Of a stretch of DNA of 64,000 nucleotides, positions 24,814 through 33,907 are shown piece after piece. The stretch's first letter is position 1. Every line of letters starts with the position of its first letter. Source of the stretch: CAYYMH01 sp964472785 (GTDB lineage Bacteria; Zhuqueibacterota; Zhuqueibacteria; Thermofontimicrobiales; Thermofontimicrobiaceae); contig CAYYMH010000015.1 of NCBI GenBank assembly GCA_964472785.1, positions 1 to 64,000 of the forward strand. The letters are read 5' to 3'. The notes below the pieces were generated by a model. It saw nothing but the letters and a program-made list of their open reading frames with translations, made no database searches and was not told where the DNA came from. The position numbers and the translations under genes were made by a program.

Positions 24814-25194
24814 ATGGGCTTGCGAAAACGAGCATTTCAGCAAACGATTGCAATATTTCTGATCTTAAGCTCAATTTTTATTCTCATAAATGTAGCCAAT
24901 AATGGACATATTCACCAATGTGAAAATGGTGTAGTCATTTTTCACGCCCATCCCTATAACAAGGATAGCAGCGGTGATCCTGTTAAAAGGCATAAACACA
25001 ACACATTCGAATTCATTCTTTATGCACTTATTACATTTTTATTTGAGCTTAGTTTATTTTCAGTTATTATTGGAATAATGATATTCATTATTATTCTTTT
25101 CAGGACCATTGAATTTTTAGATATTGTTACAACAGACAATTTCATCTTTAATCCGCCAGTCAGAGCTCCACCGGAAAATAGTCTATTGAAATAG
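24814..25194 (+). CDS. His-rich two-TM protein with HAHPY motif (paralogue B)
   Basis: A 126-residue protein with the same plan as its upstream neighbour: membrane segment (about 10-28), loop NGHIHQCENGVVIFHAHPY, KRHKHNTFEF, second membrane segment (about 66-92), and a tail VRAPPENSLLK. The loop adds a Cys (HQCENG) that could be a further metal ligand. ATG at 24814 has AGGA 9 bases upstream; a TTG at 24811 is the alternative. The pair diverges strongly outside the loop, so the duplication is old or each copy has a separate partner. Confidence 0.6.
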   Translation: MGLRKRAFQQTIAIFLILSSIFILINVANNGHIHQCENGVVIFHAHPYNKDSSGDPVKRHKHNTFEFILYALITFLFELSLFSVIIGIMIFIIILFRTIEFLDIVTTDNFIFNPPVRAPPENSLLK

Positions 25195-25282
25195 TGACGT
25201 TAAATTTCTTTTTAAATAGCTAAATTATTTTTAACATCTTTGACAAACATGGATTTTGAATTTTAAAATGAGGAGACACTTA

Positions 25283-27592
25283 ATGAATTTTTTAATAAAA
25301 TCGATTAAAATCAACTTAATACTATTCAGTTTTCTTTTTTTATCAACAATTTATGCCGAGCCTGAAAGCGGGTCAATCACAGGTAAGGTAACCGATAAAA
25401 GCACAAAGGAACCGCTACCAGGCGTGAATGTAATTCTGGAACATACAACGACTGGTGGTGCGACAGATGAAAATGGTATCTATACAATTAGTAATGCGCC
25501 AACCGGAGAGTGGCACATCGTTGCTACAATGATGGGCTACCAACGTGAACATAAAACCATTCAGATTCAACCAGGTAAGACGGTTACACTAAATTTTGAA
25601 TTGAAACCGTCGATACTGGAAATGGGCGCTGTTGTGGTGACGGGTACATCTACACCACATTTACTTGAAGATACACCCGTGCGGACCGTAGTTATACCTC
25701 GGAAACTAATTGAACAAAAACAAGCTACTAATCTTGCTGAAGCACTTTCCTTCCAGACCGGGATTCGTGTAGAAAACAATTGCAACAATTGCAATTTCTC
25801 ACAAGTACGCATTCTGGGCATGGATGGGAAGTATTCACAAATCCTCATTGACGGCGATCCGGTGATCAGCAGTTTGGCAGGTGTCTATGGACTTGAGCAT
25901 TTCCCCGAAGAAATGATCGATCAAATTGAGGTGGTCAAAGGTGGTGGTTCATCGCTCTATGGCGGTGGAGCAGTCGCCGGAGTGATTAATATGATCACTC
26001 GCCGACCTTTACTGAATCAGGTTCGCATTAATTATCAGCATAATTCTACCGGTGGTAAACTGGATCAACAGGTTGGCGCAGTCGCTGAAACTGTTTTCAA
26101 AAATGGGACATCCGGCGCCTATGTTTTTGGCTCGTTTCGAAAACGAAATCCGTATGATCATAATGGCGACGGCTTTAGTGAATTAGGCGAATTGCGGAAT
26201 GAGTCCATTGGTTTTAAGTGGTACTACCAGCCAATTCGTAATAGCGAGTTGTTGACTTCAGTCCATCAAATTCATGAAGAAAGAAGAGGCGGTAATAAAT
26301 TTGACTTGCCGGTTCATGAAGCCGAAATTGCCGAATGGCTTGAACACTGGCGCGTTGGTGGAACGGCACGCTGGTCACACCGCCCTACCCCGCTCTGGGA
26401 TTATCGCTTGTACTATTCTTTTTCAAATACGAATCGAAAATCATATTTTGGTGGATTAGGCGGAGATTCACCTCAAGATCAATTAGACGCATTAGCTTTT
26501 TATGGAAAAACAGATAATCCATTACAGATTGCCGGTTTTCAATCGAATTACAGATTCAGCAATCATTTGTTTACAGCGGGATTTCAATATTCGCATGACA
26601 AAATAAATGACAAAACCGCCGCTGAAACCGCTTATTATTTGGATGAAGTGTACACGAACACCGGTATTTTTATGCAGGACAATCTTCATTTTGGTTCAGA
26701 AGAGCAGATTGAATTTGTGATTGGTGTGCGAATGGACAACCATTCTGAATTGAGTGATTGGATATTGAGTCCGCGTATCAACGGTAAATTCAATCTCAGT
26801 GATGGCTTGAAATTACGAGCGTCGTTCACGACTGGCTTCAAACCGCCACAGACATATGACGAAGATTTGCATTTGTGCGGCATCGAAGGAGATCAGCGCA
26901 TCATTCGTAATGCAGCAGATTTAAAGGAAGAACGGAGTAATTCCTTCAGCGGTGGATTAGAATACAACGGTTATTTAAAAGAGATACCAACCATGTTTTC
27001 TTTGACGGGATTTTACACCAAACTCACCGACTCGTTTACCGAGGTGTTCGTTGCCAAACAAGGTAATATTGAACGCTGGGAGCGCGTCAATAGCGATGGC
27101 GCTAAAGTGCAAGGTTTTGAATTAGAGTTGGGAATCCGTCCGGTAAGCCTTTTTGAAATTCGTTCTGGATTGACATACAAGAAGAGCCGCTATGACAGCC
27201 CCAATGAAGATTTTAACACCCGTAATTTTTTCAGAGCTCCGGACATTTCTGCTGATATCCGGCTGTCATGGTCAGCAACAAATAGCATTGATTTATTTGC
27301 AAATGGTAAATATATTGGTGAAGCAGATGTTCCGCATGAAAAAGCAGTCGATTACCAGGAAGATCCTCTGCTGATCTTGGAAAGAAGTGATTCGTTCTTC
27401 GAGGCTGATCTGGGCTTAACGTATAGATTGCCTTTGAATAATGGTCTGAACGCCAAATTGAATGTTGGGGTAAAAAATATTCTGGACGCTTATCAGAATG
27501 ATCTCGATTTTGGTCCGGATAGAGACCCTGCTTACATCTATGGGCCAGCTCGACCGAGAACAATTTATTTTGGATTGGAGACCGCTTTTTAA
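25283..27592 (+). CDS. TonB-dependent outer-membrane receptor
   Basis: A 769-residue receptor starting at the ATG at 25283, six bases after AGGAGA (25271-25276). A signal peptide (SIKINLILFSFLFLSTIYA) is followed by a carboxypeptidase-regulatory-like domain (GSITGKVTDKSTKEPLPGVN) and a plug domain containing NNCNNCNF, IRVENN and VKGGGSSLYGGGAVAGVINM. The 22-strand barrel ends in an aromatic residue (LETAF). The double-cysteine NNCNNC motif in the plug occurs in receptors I associate with metal or metal-chelate uptake in Bacteroidetes-like genomes. With the His-rich pair and the CopA-type ATPase this points to copper, zinc or a chelate, but the ligand is inferred. Confidence 0.85.
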   Translation: MNFLIKSIKINLILFSFLFLSTIYAEPESGSITGKVTDKSTKEPLPGVNVILEHTTTGGATDENGIYTISNAPTGEWHIVATMMGYQREHKTIQIQPGKTVTLNFELKPSILEMGAVVVTGTSTPHLLEDTPVRTVVIPRKLIEQKQATNLAEALSFQTGIRVENNCNNCNFSQVRILGMDGKYSQILIDGDPVISSLAGVYGLEHFPEEMIDQIEVVKGGGSSLYGGGAVAGVINMITRRPLLNQVRINYQHNSTGGKLDQQVGAVAETVFKNGTSGAYVFGSFRKRNPYDHNGDGFSELGELRNESIGFKWYYQPIRNSELLTSVHQIHEERRGGNKFDLPVHEAEIAEWLEHWRVGGTARWSHRPTPLWDYRLYYSFSNTNRKSYFGGLGGDSPQDQLDALAFYGKTDNPLQIAGFQSNYRFSNHLFTAGFQYSHDKINDKTAAETAYYLDEVYTNTGIFMQDNLHFGSEEQIEFVIGVRMDNHSELSDWILSPRINGKFNLSDGLKLRASFTTGFKPPQTYDEDLHLCGIEGDQRIIRNAADLKEERSNSFSGGLEYNGYLKEIPTMFSLTGFYTKLTDSFTEVFVAKQGNIERWERVNSDGAKVQGFELELGIRPVSLFEIRSGLTYKKSRYDSPNEDFNTRNFFRAPDISADIRLSWSATNSIDLFANGKYIGEADVPHEKAVDYQEDPLLILERSDSFFEADLGLTYRLPLNNGLNAKLNVGVKNILDAYQNDLDFGPDRDPAYIYGPARPRTIYFGLETAF

Positions 27593-27604
27593 GTAATAGA
27601 TACT

Positions 27605-27638
27605 TGCCCCGCATGATATATTTCATGCGGGGCATTTT
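27605..27638. terminator. strong bidirectional terminator
   Basis: Perfect 12-bp arms TGCCCCGCATGA (27605-27616) and TCATGCGGGGCA (27623-27634) have a 6-base loop followed by TTTTAT. It separates the convergent TonB receptor and Crp/Fnr genes. Confidence 0.9.
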
Positions 27639-27655
27639 ATCAATTAAAAATTGAA

Positions 27656-28324
27656 TTAACAAAATGATTTCAATAGCCGCAATTTCAGAATCAATATTTT
27701 GTTTTTTTCCTCTTTAATCAATTCCATCTTTTTAAACTGGTTCAATACACGCGACAATGTTTCCGGAATCGTTCCCAGAGTTGCTGCCAGATCTTTTTTG
27801 GAAATGTCCAACGAACAAAAGTAATGATCCCCAACCTTTTGACAATTATTGATCAAAAAATTTGCCAGCCGGGATTTAACATCATGTAATGAAATCTCTT
27901 CAATCTTTTCCACTAATTGACGAATTCTTTGAGAATACGCCCGCATAATTGCAAAAGATATCTCAGGAAAACGTTGTAGTGTGACCAAAAAATCCGGTTT
28001 GGAAAAACGTAGTACTTCGGTTTCTTCTAACGCCTGTCCGAAGGCGGGAAACTCATCAAAGTCAAAAATCACCGCTTCGGCAATCAAATCACCGGGTTTC
28101 TGGATGTGTAAAATTTGTTCATTTCCGTCTGCCGACAGCTTGTAAATTTTAACCAAACCGGAAACCAAAATATAAAAAGCAGTAGCCACCTGACCTTCGT
28201 GAAAAAGGTATTCGCCTTTTGCTAATTTTTTTAACGAAGCTGATGATTCAATAATTTTGAGATGTTCAATTGAAAGGCTTTGAAAAAGAAAAATTTGCGA
28301 AAGAAATTCCTGAATTTTTGACAT
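27656..28324 (-). CDS. Crp/Fnr-family transcriptional regulator
   Basis: A 222-residue regulator. A cyclic-nucleotide-type beta-barrel domain (about 10-120) includes LAKGEYLFHEGQVATAFYIL, a dimer helix follows, and a C-terminal winged helix (about 150-210) includes ISKKDLAATLGTIPETLSRV. The N-terminus lacks the cysteines of Fnr, so it is not an obvious Fe-S sensor; heme, NO or a small molecule are possible signals. It may act on the TTGAC-N4-GTCAA site at 18679 and on the anaerobic genes at 15-18 kb, which is inference. No strong ribosome-binding site is seen. Confidence 0.85.
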   Translation of the reverse strand: MSKIQEFLSQIFLFQSLSIEHLKIIESSASLKKLAKGEYLFHEGQVATAFYILVSGLVKIYKLSADGNEQILHIQKPGDLIAEAVIFDFDEFPAFGQALEETEVLRFSKPDFLVTLQRFPEISFAIMRAYSQRIRQLVEKIEEISLHDVKSRLANFLINNCQKVGDHYFCSLDISKKDLAATLGTIPETLSRVLNQFKKMELIKEEKNKILILKLRLLKSFC

Positions 28325-28348
28325 AATGGGTCATGTAATAAATAAAAC

Positions 28349-28382
28349 CAGGTGAACAGATTTTATAGATTCCATTCACCTG
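28349..28382 (-). terminator. candidate terminator after the dihydroorotate-dehydrogenase-like gene
   Basis: CAGGTGAA (28349-28356) and TTCACCTG (28375-28382) form 8-bp arms with an 18-base loop. Read on the minus strand the hairpin is followed by GGTTTTATTTATT. Confidence 0.5.
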
Positions 28383-28402
28383 TCGATCATTCGAACTGAA
28401 AT

Positions 28403-29380
28403 TTACTCCACACCTGAAATTGCTTTGACGTATTGGGCGCGAATGTATGCTTCCGGTTGCGGATTGTTCAACTGGTTCAGTTTACCTCTGAAATCTTCGA
28501 TGCTGGCGAAGTTATGTTCTTTCATCCAACCTTCGACACCAGACAACAGATCATTAATTTTATCCAACCCCTCTTTATAAAAAAGTGAAGCAATTTGTAC
28601 CGCCGATGCGCCTGCTAATAATTGCTTAATTATATCATTTGATTTTTTTATGTTGCCACTGGCAGCAATATCAAAATTACTGATTCCTGAAAGCAAGGCG
28701 ACCCAGCGCAGCGCGGTATCGAAACCAACCGGATCGTTAAAAGCCGGTCGCATCGTGACTTTTATATCCTTTAAATTGATATCAGGTTGAATAAACCGGT
28801 TGAACAGCACCAAACCGTCGATCCCTTTTTCTGCTAATGATTTACTCAAATTGCCAAAAGAAGTAAAATACGGAGAAACCTTCAGCGCCACCGGAATTTT
28901 GACTTCCTTTTTTATATTTTTGACCACATCAATGTAGATGTATTCCAAATCAATGCTCGTTTTTTCAAAATCATAAGGCAGTACATAAATATTCAATTCC
29001 AACGCATCGGCTCCGGCAGATTCGATCTGCTTGGCGTAACTAACCCACCATTTTGAAGTATAACAGTTAACACTGGCAATAACCGGAATCGAAACCTGTT
29101 TTTTGGCCTGTTCGATAGTTTTGAGATAATCGCGCGGTCCCACCGACATCTCGATTTCGGCTCGTAAATAGTCCAGAACTTCCGTATGCATACCCACGCT
29201 ATCACTCACTCCGGCGTCCATATCCCGGATTTGCTCTTCAAAAAGTGATTTCATGACCACAGCACCGGCGCCGGCTTGTTCACATCTTACAATCTGTTCA
29301 GCAGTTTTAGTTAATCCGCAGCTCCCAACTATAATCGGATTTTTCAGTTTTAGTCCCAGATAGTTTGTCGAAAGATCCAT
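28403..29380 (-). CDS. dihydroorotate-dehydrogenase-like flavoprotein
   Basis: A 325-residue TIM-barrel protein of the DHOD-like group: LSTNYLGLKLKNPIIVGS at the N-terminus, IPVIASVNCYTSKWW near residue 97, PVALKVSPYF near 158, and GNIKKSNDIIKQLLAGASAVQI near 243, a phosphate-binding FMN loop. Such paralogues, separate from the pyrimidine enzyme, occur in anaerobes; the electron acceptor and substrate are unclear. AGGAG lies 10 bases upstream of the ATG. It sits between the Crp/Fnr regulator and the copper ATPase on the same strand. Confidence 0.8.
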   Translation of the reverse strand: MDLSTNYLGLKLKNPIIVGSCGLTKTAEQIVRCEQAGAGAVVMKSLFEEQIRDMDAGVSDSVGMHTEVLDYLRAEIEMSVGPRDYLKTIEQAKKQVSIPVIASVNCYTSKWWVSYAKQIESAGADALELNIYVLPYDFEKTSIDLEYIYIDVVKNIKKEVKIPVALKVSPYFTSFGNLSKSLAEKGIDGLVLFNRFIQPDINLKDIKVTMRPAFNDPVGFDTALRWVALLSGISNFDIAASGNIKKSNDIIKQLLAGASAVQIASLFYKEGLDKINDLLSGVEGWMKEHNFASIEDFRGKLNQLNNPQPEAYIRAQYVKAISGVE

Positions 29381-29540
29381 ATTATATTTTCTCCTGAAAT
29401 GAATGAAGTAACTTTTTTAATCGCCAATCGAAATACTCAAAAATATAACCTTTCAGCAGGTAAAAGTCAAGATAATTTTCGGATGAAAGCAGTTTAAATT
29501 AATCACGATCATGAAATCTAGATGAGGAATTTTTTTATTT

Positions 29541-31994
29541 TCAGACCGCACTCATTTTAAATCGTTTAAGTCGTAAAGCATTAGTCACCACGGTAACACT
29601 GCTTAATGCCATAGCTGCTGCCGCAAACATGGGATTCAATAAAATGCCGAAAAAAGGATAGAGAAGTCCGGCGGCGATGGGAATACCGAGTGTGTTGTAA
29701 ATGAATGATCCAAACAGGTTTTGCTTGATATTTTTCATCGTGGTTTTGCTCAACTGAATCGCGCCTACAACACTGATTAAGCTCCCTTTGATCAGCGTAA
29801 TATCGCTGGCTTCCATCGCAATATCTGTCCCGCTGCCAATAGCAATACCTACATCTGCCTGAGCCAGAGCAGGCGCATCATTGATTCCGTCGCCGACCAT
29901 GGCAACAGTTTTACCTTGCTGCTGTAATTTCTTCACCTGCTCCGCTTTATGATCGGGCAATACTTCCGCAATCACATGTTCGATTCCTGCCTGCTGGGCA
30001 ATAGCCTGTGCCGTTTGCCGCGTATCGCCGGTTATCATTATAACATCTAAACCTATTCGCTTTAAATTTGTTACAGCTTTAATCGAATCCTCTTTAATTC
30101 GATCTGCCACCGCAATGATACCCACCATGTCCTTATCTGATGAAACGAAAACTGTGGACTTGCCTTCGTCATTCAATTTGCTGACACTCTCGCGAAATCC
30201 ACTGGTTTCAATTCCGCGGTCGGCCAGCAATTTTTCATTGCCTAAAATCACTTTTTTACCGTCCACCTGAGCCTCAATACCAAAACCGGGCAGCGCGTTG
30301 AAATTTGAATATTCTGATAACTTAAGTTTTTTGGTTTTTGCATATTCGACAATGGCTTCACCAACCGAATGTTCTGATCCCTGCTCAACGCTCGCTGCAA
30401 GCACGAGCACATCTTTTTCATTATGTTTTTCCAACGGAACAATATCCGTTACAGTCAATTTACCGTGTGTGATCGTGCCTGTCTTGTCCAAAACGACCGT
30501 GTCTATTTTATGAGCTGTTTCCAGCGCCTCACCATTTCGAATCAAAATACCATTTTCTGCTCCTTTACCCGTACCCACCATAATGGACGTCGGTGTTGCA
30601 AGACCCAGCGCGCAGGGACAGGCAATAATCAAAACAGTGACAAAAGTAACCAGCGCAAAAATCAATTCCGGTTCGGGGCCAAAAATCGACCATAAAATAA
30701 ATGATAAAATAGCAATTAAAATAACGACCGGAACAAAAATACTAGCGACAAAATCTGCCATTCGTTGAATCGGTACTTTGGCCCCCTGAGCCTCCTGCAC
30801 CATTCGGATAATTTGTGCTAATGCGGTCTCTTTTCCGACCTTTGTTGCCCGCAGTTGGAAAGAACCGGTTTTGTTGATTGTTCCTCCCATCACAGTATCT
30901 CCTTCTTGCTTGTCTGCAGGCAAAGACTCGCCAGTCAACATGGATTCATCAACTGAAGATGTCCCTCTGATAATTTCACCATCAACAGGAATCTTTTCAC
31001 CAGGTCTGACCAGCACGATATCGTCAACCATCACTTCAACAATGGGAATTTCTATGGTTTCATTGTCTCGAATCACTCGCGCCGTTTTCGGTTGCAATCC
31101 GATCAGTTTTTTGATGGCGTCTGTCGTGTGACCTTTGGCTCTGGCTTCCAGCAATCGCCCGAATAATATTAAGGTAATGATCACGGCAGCACTGTCGTAA
31201 TACACGTGCTGCATATTCGGAGGCAGGAAAGACGGAAAAAAGGTTTCGGTGAATGAGTAAAGATAAGCAGCGCCGGTACCGATTGCAATAAGTGAATTCA
31301 TATCTGCGGTTTTATTTTTGAGTGCTTTCCATGCTCCTGTGTAAAACTGAAGCCCGGGGTAAAAAATCACCATCGACGTCAGAACGAATAACCCAATCCA
31401 CCGAATCTGTTGCGGAATAACCTGAACAAAAGTGAAAATATCGGGCATGGAACCGATTAGAATGATCACAGTTAGAATAGCGCTGAATATCAATTTGTTT
31501 TTTGGTGCTCGAATTCCTCCTTCGACAGTCTTTTTCTCCAATTGTTTTTTTTCTGATTCATCAACTACTGCAGCGAGATACCCCGCTTTCTCGACGGCAC
31601 GAATAAGGTCATCCATTGGTGTCACTTCCGGAAAATAGGACACCGCGGCGCGGTTTGTACTTAAATTGACCACAGCATCTTCAACACCGTCAACAACCTT
31701 CAGTGATTGCTCGACGCGGCGGACGCAGCTTGCACAGTGCATACCTTCAATGTCGAGATGGGCTTTTTTGGTCTTCACATCATAGCCGCTGGATTTTATT
31801 GCTTCCTCGAACTGGCTGATTTTGATTCTCGGCTCGAATTCGACATAGGCGGACTCGTTTCCCAAATTTACTGCCGCCGATTTTACACCATCAAGTGCTT
31901 TTAATGAATTCTCGACTCGCATCGCACAGGAAGCGCAGTGCATTCCTTGGATGGGAATCTTTATTTTTGATATTTTTTTATTTATTTCATTCAT
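29541..31994 (-). CDS. copA: copper-translocating P1B-type ATPase
   Basis: An 817-residue inner-membrane pump that exports cuprous ions using ATP. Two N-terminal heavy-metal domains carry GMHCASC (17-23 and 84-90). The P-type core has TGES (354-357), the CPC metal site (459-461), and the phosphorylated Asp in DKTGT (503-507). GDGIND comes later, and a C-terminal LSSVTVVTNALRL matches the Cu(I)-pump signature. No copper-sensor gene (CueR, CsoR or CopY) is adjacent. The gene runs on the minus strand and diverges from the RNA methyltransferase gene. Confidence 0.92.
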   Translation of the reverse strand: MNEINKKISKIKIPIQGMHCASCAMRVENSLKALDGVKSAAVNLGNESAYVEFEPRIKISQFEEAIKSSGYDVKTKKAHLDIEGMHCASCVRRVEQSLKVVDGVEDAVVNLSTNRAAVSYFPEVTPMDDLIRAVEKAGYLAAVVDESEKKQLEKKTVEGGIRAPKNKLIFSAILTVIILIGSMPDIFTFVQVIPQQIRWIGLFVLTSMVIFYPGLQFYTGAWKALKNKTADMNSLIAIGTGAAYLYSFTETFFPSFLPPNMQHVYYDSAAVIITLILFGRLLEARAKGHTTDAIKKLIGLQPKTARVIRDNETIEIPIVEVMVDDIVLVRPGEKIPVDGEIIRGTSSVDESMLTGESLPADKQEGDTVMGGTINKTGSFQLRATKVGKETALAQIIRMVQEAQGAKVPIQRMADFVASIFVPVVILIAILSFILWSIFGPEPELIFALVTFVTVLIIACPCALGLATPTSIMVGTGKGAENGILIRNGEALETAHKIDTVVLDKTGTITHGKLTVTDIVPLEKHNEKDVLVLAASVEQGSEHSVGEAIVEYAKTKKLKLSEYSNFNALPGFGIEAQVDGKKVILGNEKLLADRGIETSGFRESVSKLNDEGKSTVFVSSDKDMVGIIAVADRIKEDSIKAVTNLKRIGLDVIMITGDTRQTAQAIAQQAGIEHVIAEVLPDHKAEQVKKLQQQGKTVAMVGDGINDAPALAQADVGIAIGSGTDIAMEASDITLIKGSLISVVGAIQLSKTTMKNIKQNLFGSFIYNTLGIPIAAGLLYPFFGILLNPMFAAAAMALSSVTVVTNALRLKRFKMSAV

Positions 31995-32145
31995 TTATTC
32001 TACAGTTTCCTTATATAATTTGTTTAGATATTTATCTGTGTAAATTTAGATTAAACGATTAATGAAAAGATTCGACAATCTTTCCTATTTTAGAGGCGTT
32101 TTATTGCTTGGAACTCTCAAAAATAATTATTAAATTTAAGCGATA

Positions 32146-32161
32146 AAATTGAGTTCAATTT
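32146..32161. promoter_or_regulatory. 16-base palindrome upstream of the RNA methyltransferase
   Basis: AAATTGA-GT-TCAATTT is a perfect palindrome ending 20 bases before the start at 32181, in the divergent spacer with copA. It may be an operator; no regulator can be assigned. Confidence 0.3.
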
Positions 32162-32180
32162 AAAGTAGATTTTTAACTTC

Positions 32181-33593
32181 ATGAAAAACGAAAACCGAGA
32201 ATTATCAGACTATCTGCAGCAATTGCTGGGAGATCAGTATCAGTATTTCCTGGCTGCCGATCCGGAACTCCATGCCATTCGGGTGAATACTTTAAAAATA
32301 GATGTAAAAACATTCCAAAATAAATTACAAGGAATACACGTACCATTCACACCTCTTCCAATTAATCCGCATGGATTCATTATCAAAAATGATTATTTGC
32401 CGCTAAGTCATACACTCCCCTATTTTACCGGAAAATTCAACTATCAGGGCATTTCCTCTCAAATACCGGTGTTAGTTTTGGCGCCAAAGCCGGGAGAAAC
32501 TGTGCTCGACATGGCCGCATCACCGGGTTCGAAGTCCACACAGATTGCTGCTTTAATGAAAAATTCCGGCAATTTGTTCGTGAACGAAGTATCGATTCGT
32601 CGCCATCAGGCGCTGGTTTCTAATCTTTTGCGCAATGGTGTAATCAACGATGTGCTGCTTCAAATGCCCGGGCAGCAAATTGGCAATCTTTTTCCCGAAT
32701 ATTTTGATAGGATTTTAGTGGATGCGCCCTGTTCCTCTTTGGGAACTTTTCCTTCCAAATCGATCCAAATCAGCCAGTGGTGGACAAGAAAAGCAATGAG
32801 GAGTTTAGCCAATCTGCAATATTATCTGTTGCTGTCAGCGATTAAAGCAGCCAAAGTCGGCGGTACTATCGTCTATTCAACCTGTTCCATCGCACCGGAA
32901 GAAAATGAAATGATCATTGACCAATTGCTAAAAAAATATCCGATTGAAATTGAAACCATTCCTTTTAGTGATAATAGTTATTTTCAAACCGGTCTGACAA
33001 CGTACCAGAATCAACGTTTTCACCCCGATTTAATTCGGGCACTGCGTACTTTTCCCCACATCAATTCGCTGGAAGGATTTTTTATCACCAAATTGAAAAA
33101 GATCGGCAGCATGAAACAATCAGCAGAGAAAGAAACCATGCAATTTCAACCAGTCTATCATTCCACCGAACAGGAAGTTGCACCGGTAATTCAACATTTA
33201 TCGGATCGTTGGGGCATTGACGCTGATTATTTTGAAAACTTCAAGTTCATCATCGGGCAAAAACGAATCTGGATGCTGAACCGGGAATGGGAAAACATTC
33301 CCAAAAACCATTTTTCCAAAGCCGGCTTGTTATTAGCCGAAAAACGGATGAAAGAATGGAAGCTGACCAATGCCAGCACTCAATTTTTGAATCGAAGAAT
33401 TCACAACTCAATTATCGAATTACCCGAAGATACTTTATTTGAGCTTTTTAAAACGCAGAAACTGCATTATCCGAAATTAAATAATGGCTATTACATTCTG
33501 AACGTCAGCGGTGAAAATATCGCGATTGTCTCGAACATCGATAATCAGCTCAAAATCAGACTGCCCCATTCGTTCAATCTTCATTTGATTTGA
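32181..33593 (+). CDS. RsmF/NOP2-Sun family RNA m5C methyltransferase
   Basis: A 470-residue cytosine-5 RNA methyltransferase. The SAM core has VLDMAASPGSKSTQIA (about 110-125), the DAPCSSLG motif IV (about 184-191) and YSTCSI motif VI (about 233-238) holding the two catalytic cysteines. The C-terminal ~170 residues form an RsmF/YebU-like RNA-binding extension with PUA-type character. The target is probably rRNA (16S), by analogy with RsmF. It is a housekeeping gene flanked by accessory regions. Confidence 0.85.
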   Translation: MKNENRELSDYLQQLLGDQYQYFLAADPELHAIRVNTLKIDVKTFQNKLQGIHVPFTPLPINPHGFIIKNDYLPLSHTLPYFTGKFNYQGISSQIPVLVLAPKPGETVLDMAASPGSKSTQIAALMKNSGNLFVNEVSIRRHQALVSNLLRNGVINDVLLQMPGQQIGNLFPEYFDRILVDAPCSSLGTFPSKSIQISQWWTRKAMRSLANLQYYLLLSAIKAAKVGGTIVYSTCSIAPEENEMIIDQLLKKYPIEIETIPFSDNSYFQTGLTTYQNQRFHPDLIRALRTFPHINSLEGFFITKLKKIGSMKQSAEKETMQFQPVYHSTEQEVAPVIQHLSDRWGIDADYFENFKFIIGQKRIWMLNREWENIPKNHFSKAGLLLAEKRMKEWKLTNASTQFLNRRIHNSIIELPEDTLFELFKTQKLHYPKLNNGYYILNVSGENIAIVSNIDNQLKIRLPHSFNLHLI

Positions 33594-33907
33594 TAATTTC
33601 AATAAAATGCTATCAGCGTTCCAAAAATTTTTTTGGTTCCCTGTCATTTTTAAAAATTCGATTTGCTGCAAAAGATATGCACAGATAAACATAGATTTTA
33701 AAGAATCTGTTATACAATATTCTCAAATCATAGAAAATATCAGTGAAAATCCCTGCTATTCAGTGGCAAGAAAAAAAGTTTCTCGTCGTGAAAAATTTAT
33801 TAACAAAATTATTGCAAAATTCAGAGTAATTATCTAAATTAAGCTACAGTAAAAAAAAATAATTTAACTTTCCCCTGAAACATCCAACTACAAAGAGACC
33901 AACGAAA
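33594..33907. other. gene-free spacer before the threonine-synthase-like gene
   Basis: A 314-base AT-rich spacer. A short open frame (33607-33837) has low-complexity composition, no ribosome-binding site and no recognisable domain, so I do not call it. No convincing promoter box, repeat or structured RNA was found, although a promoter for the 33908-39561 cluster must lie here. Confidence 0.5.

Noticed and set aside
33607..33837. Possible 76-residue gene before the threonine-synthase-like gene
   Set aside because: Composition follows the AT-rich spacer, there is no ribosome-binding site, and the sequence shows no domain or signal peptide.
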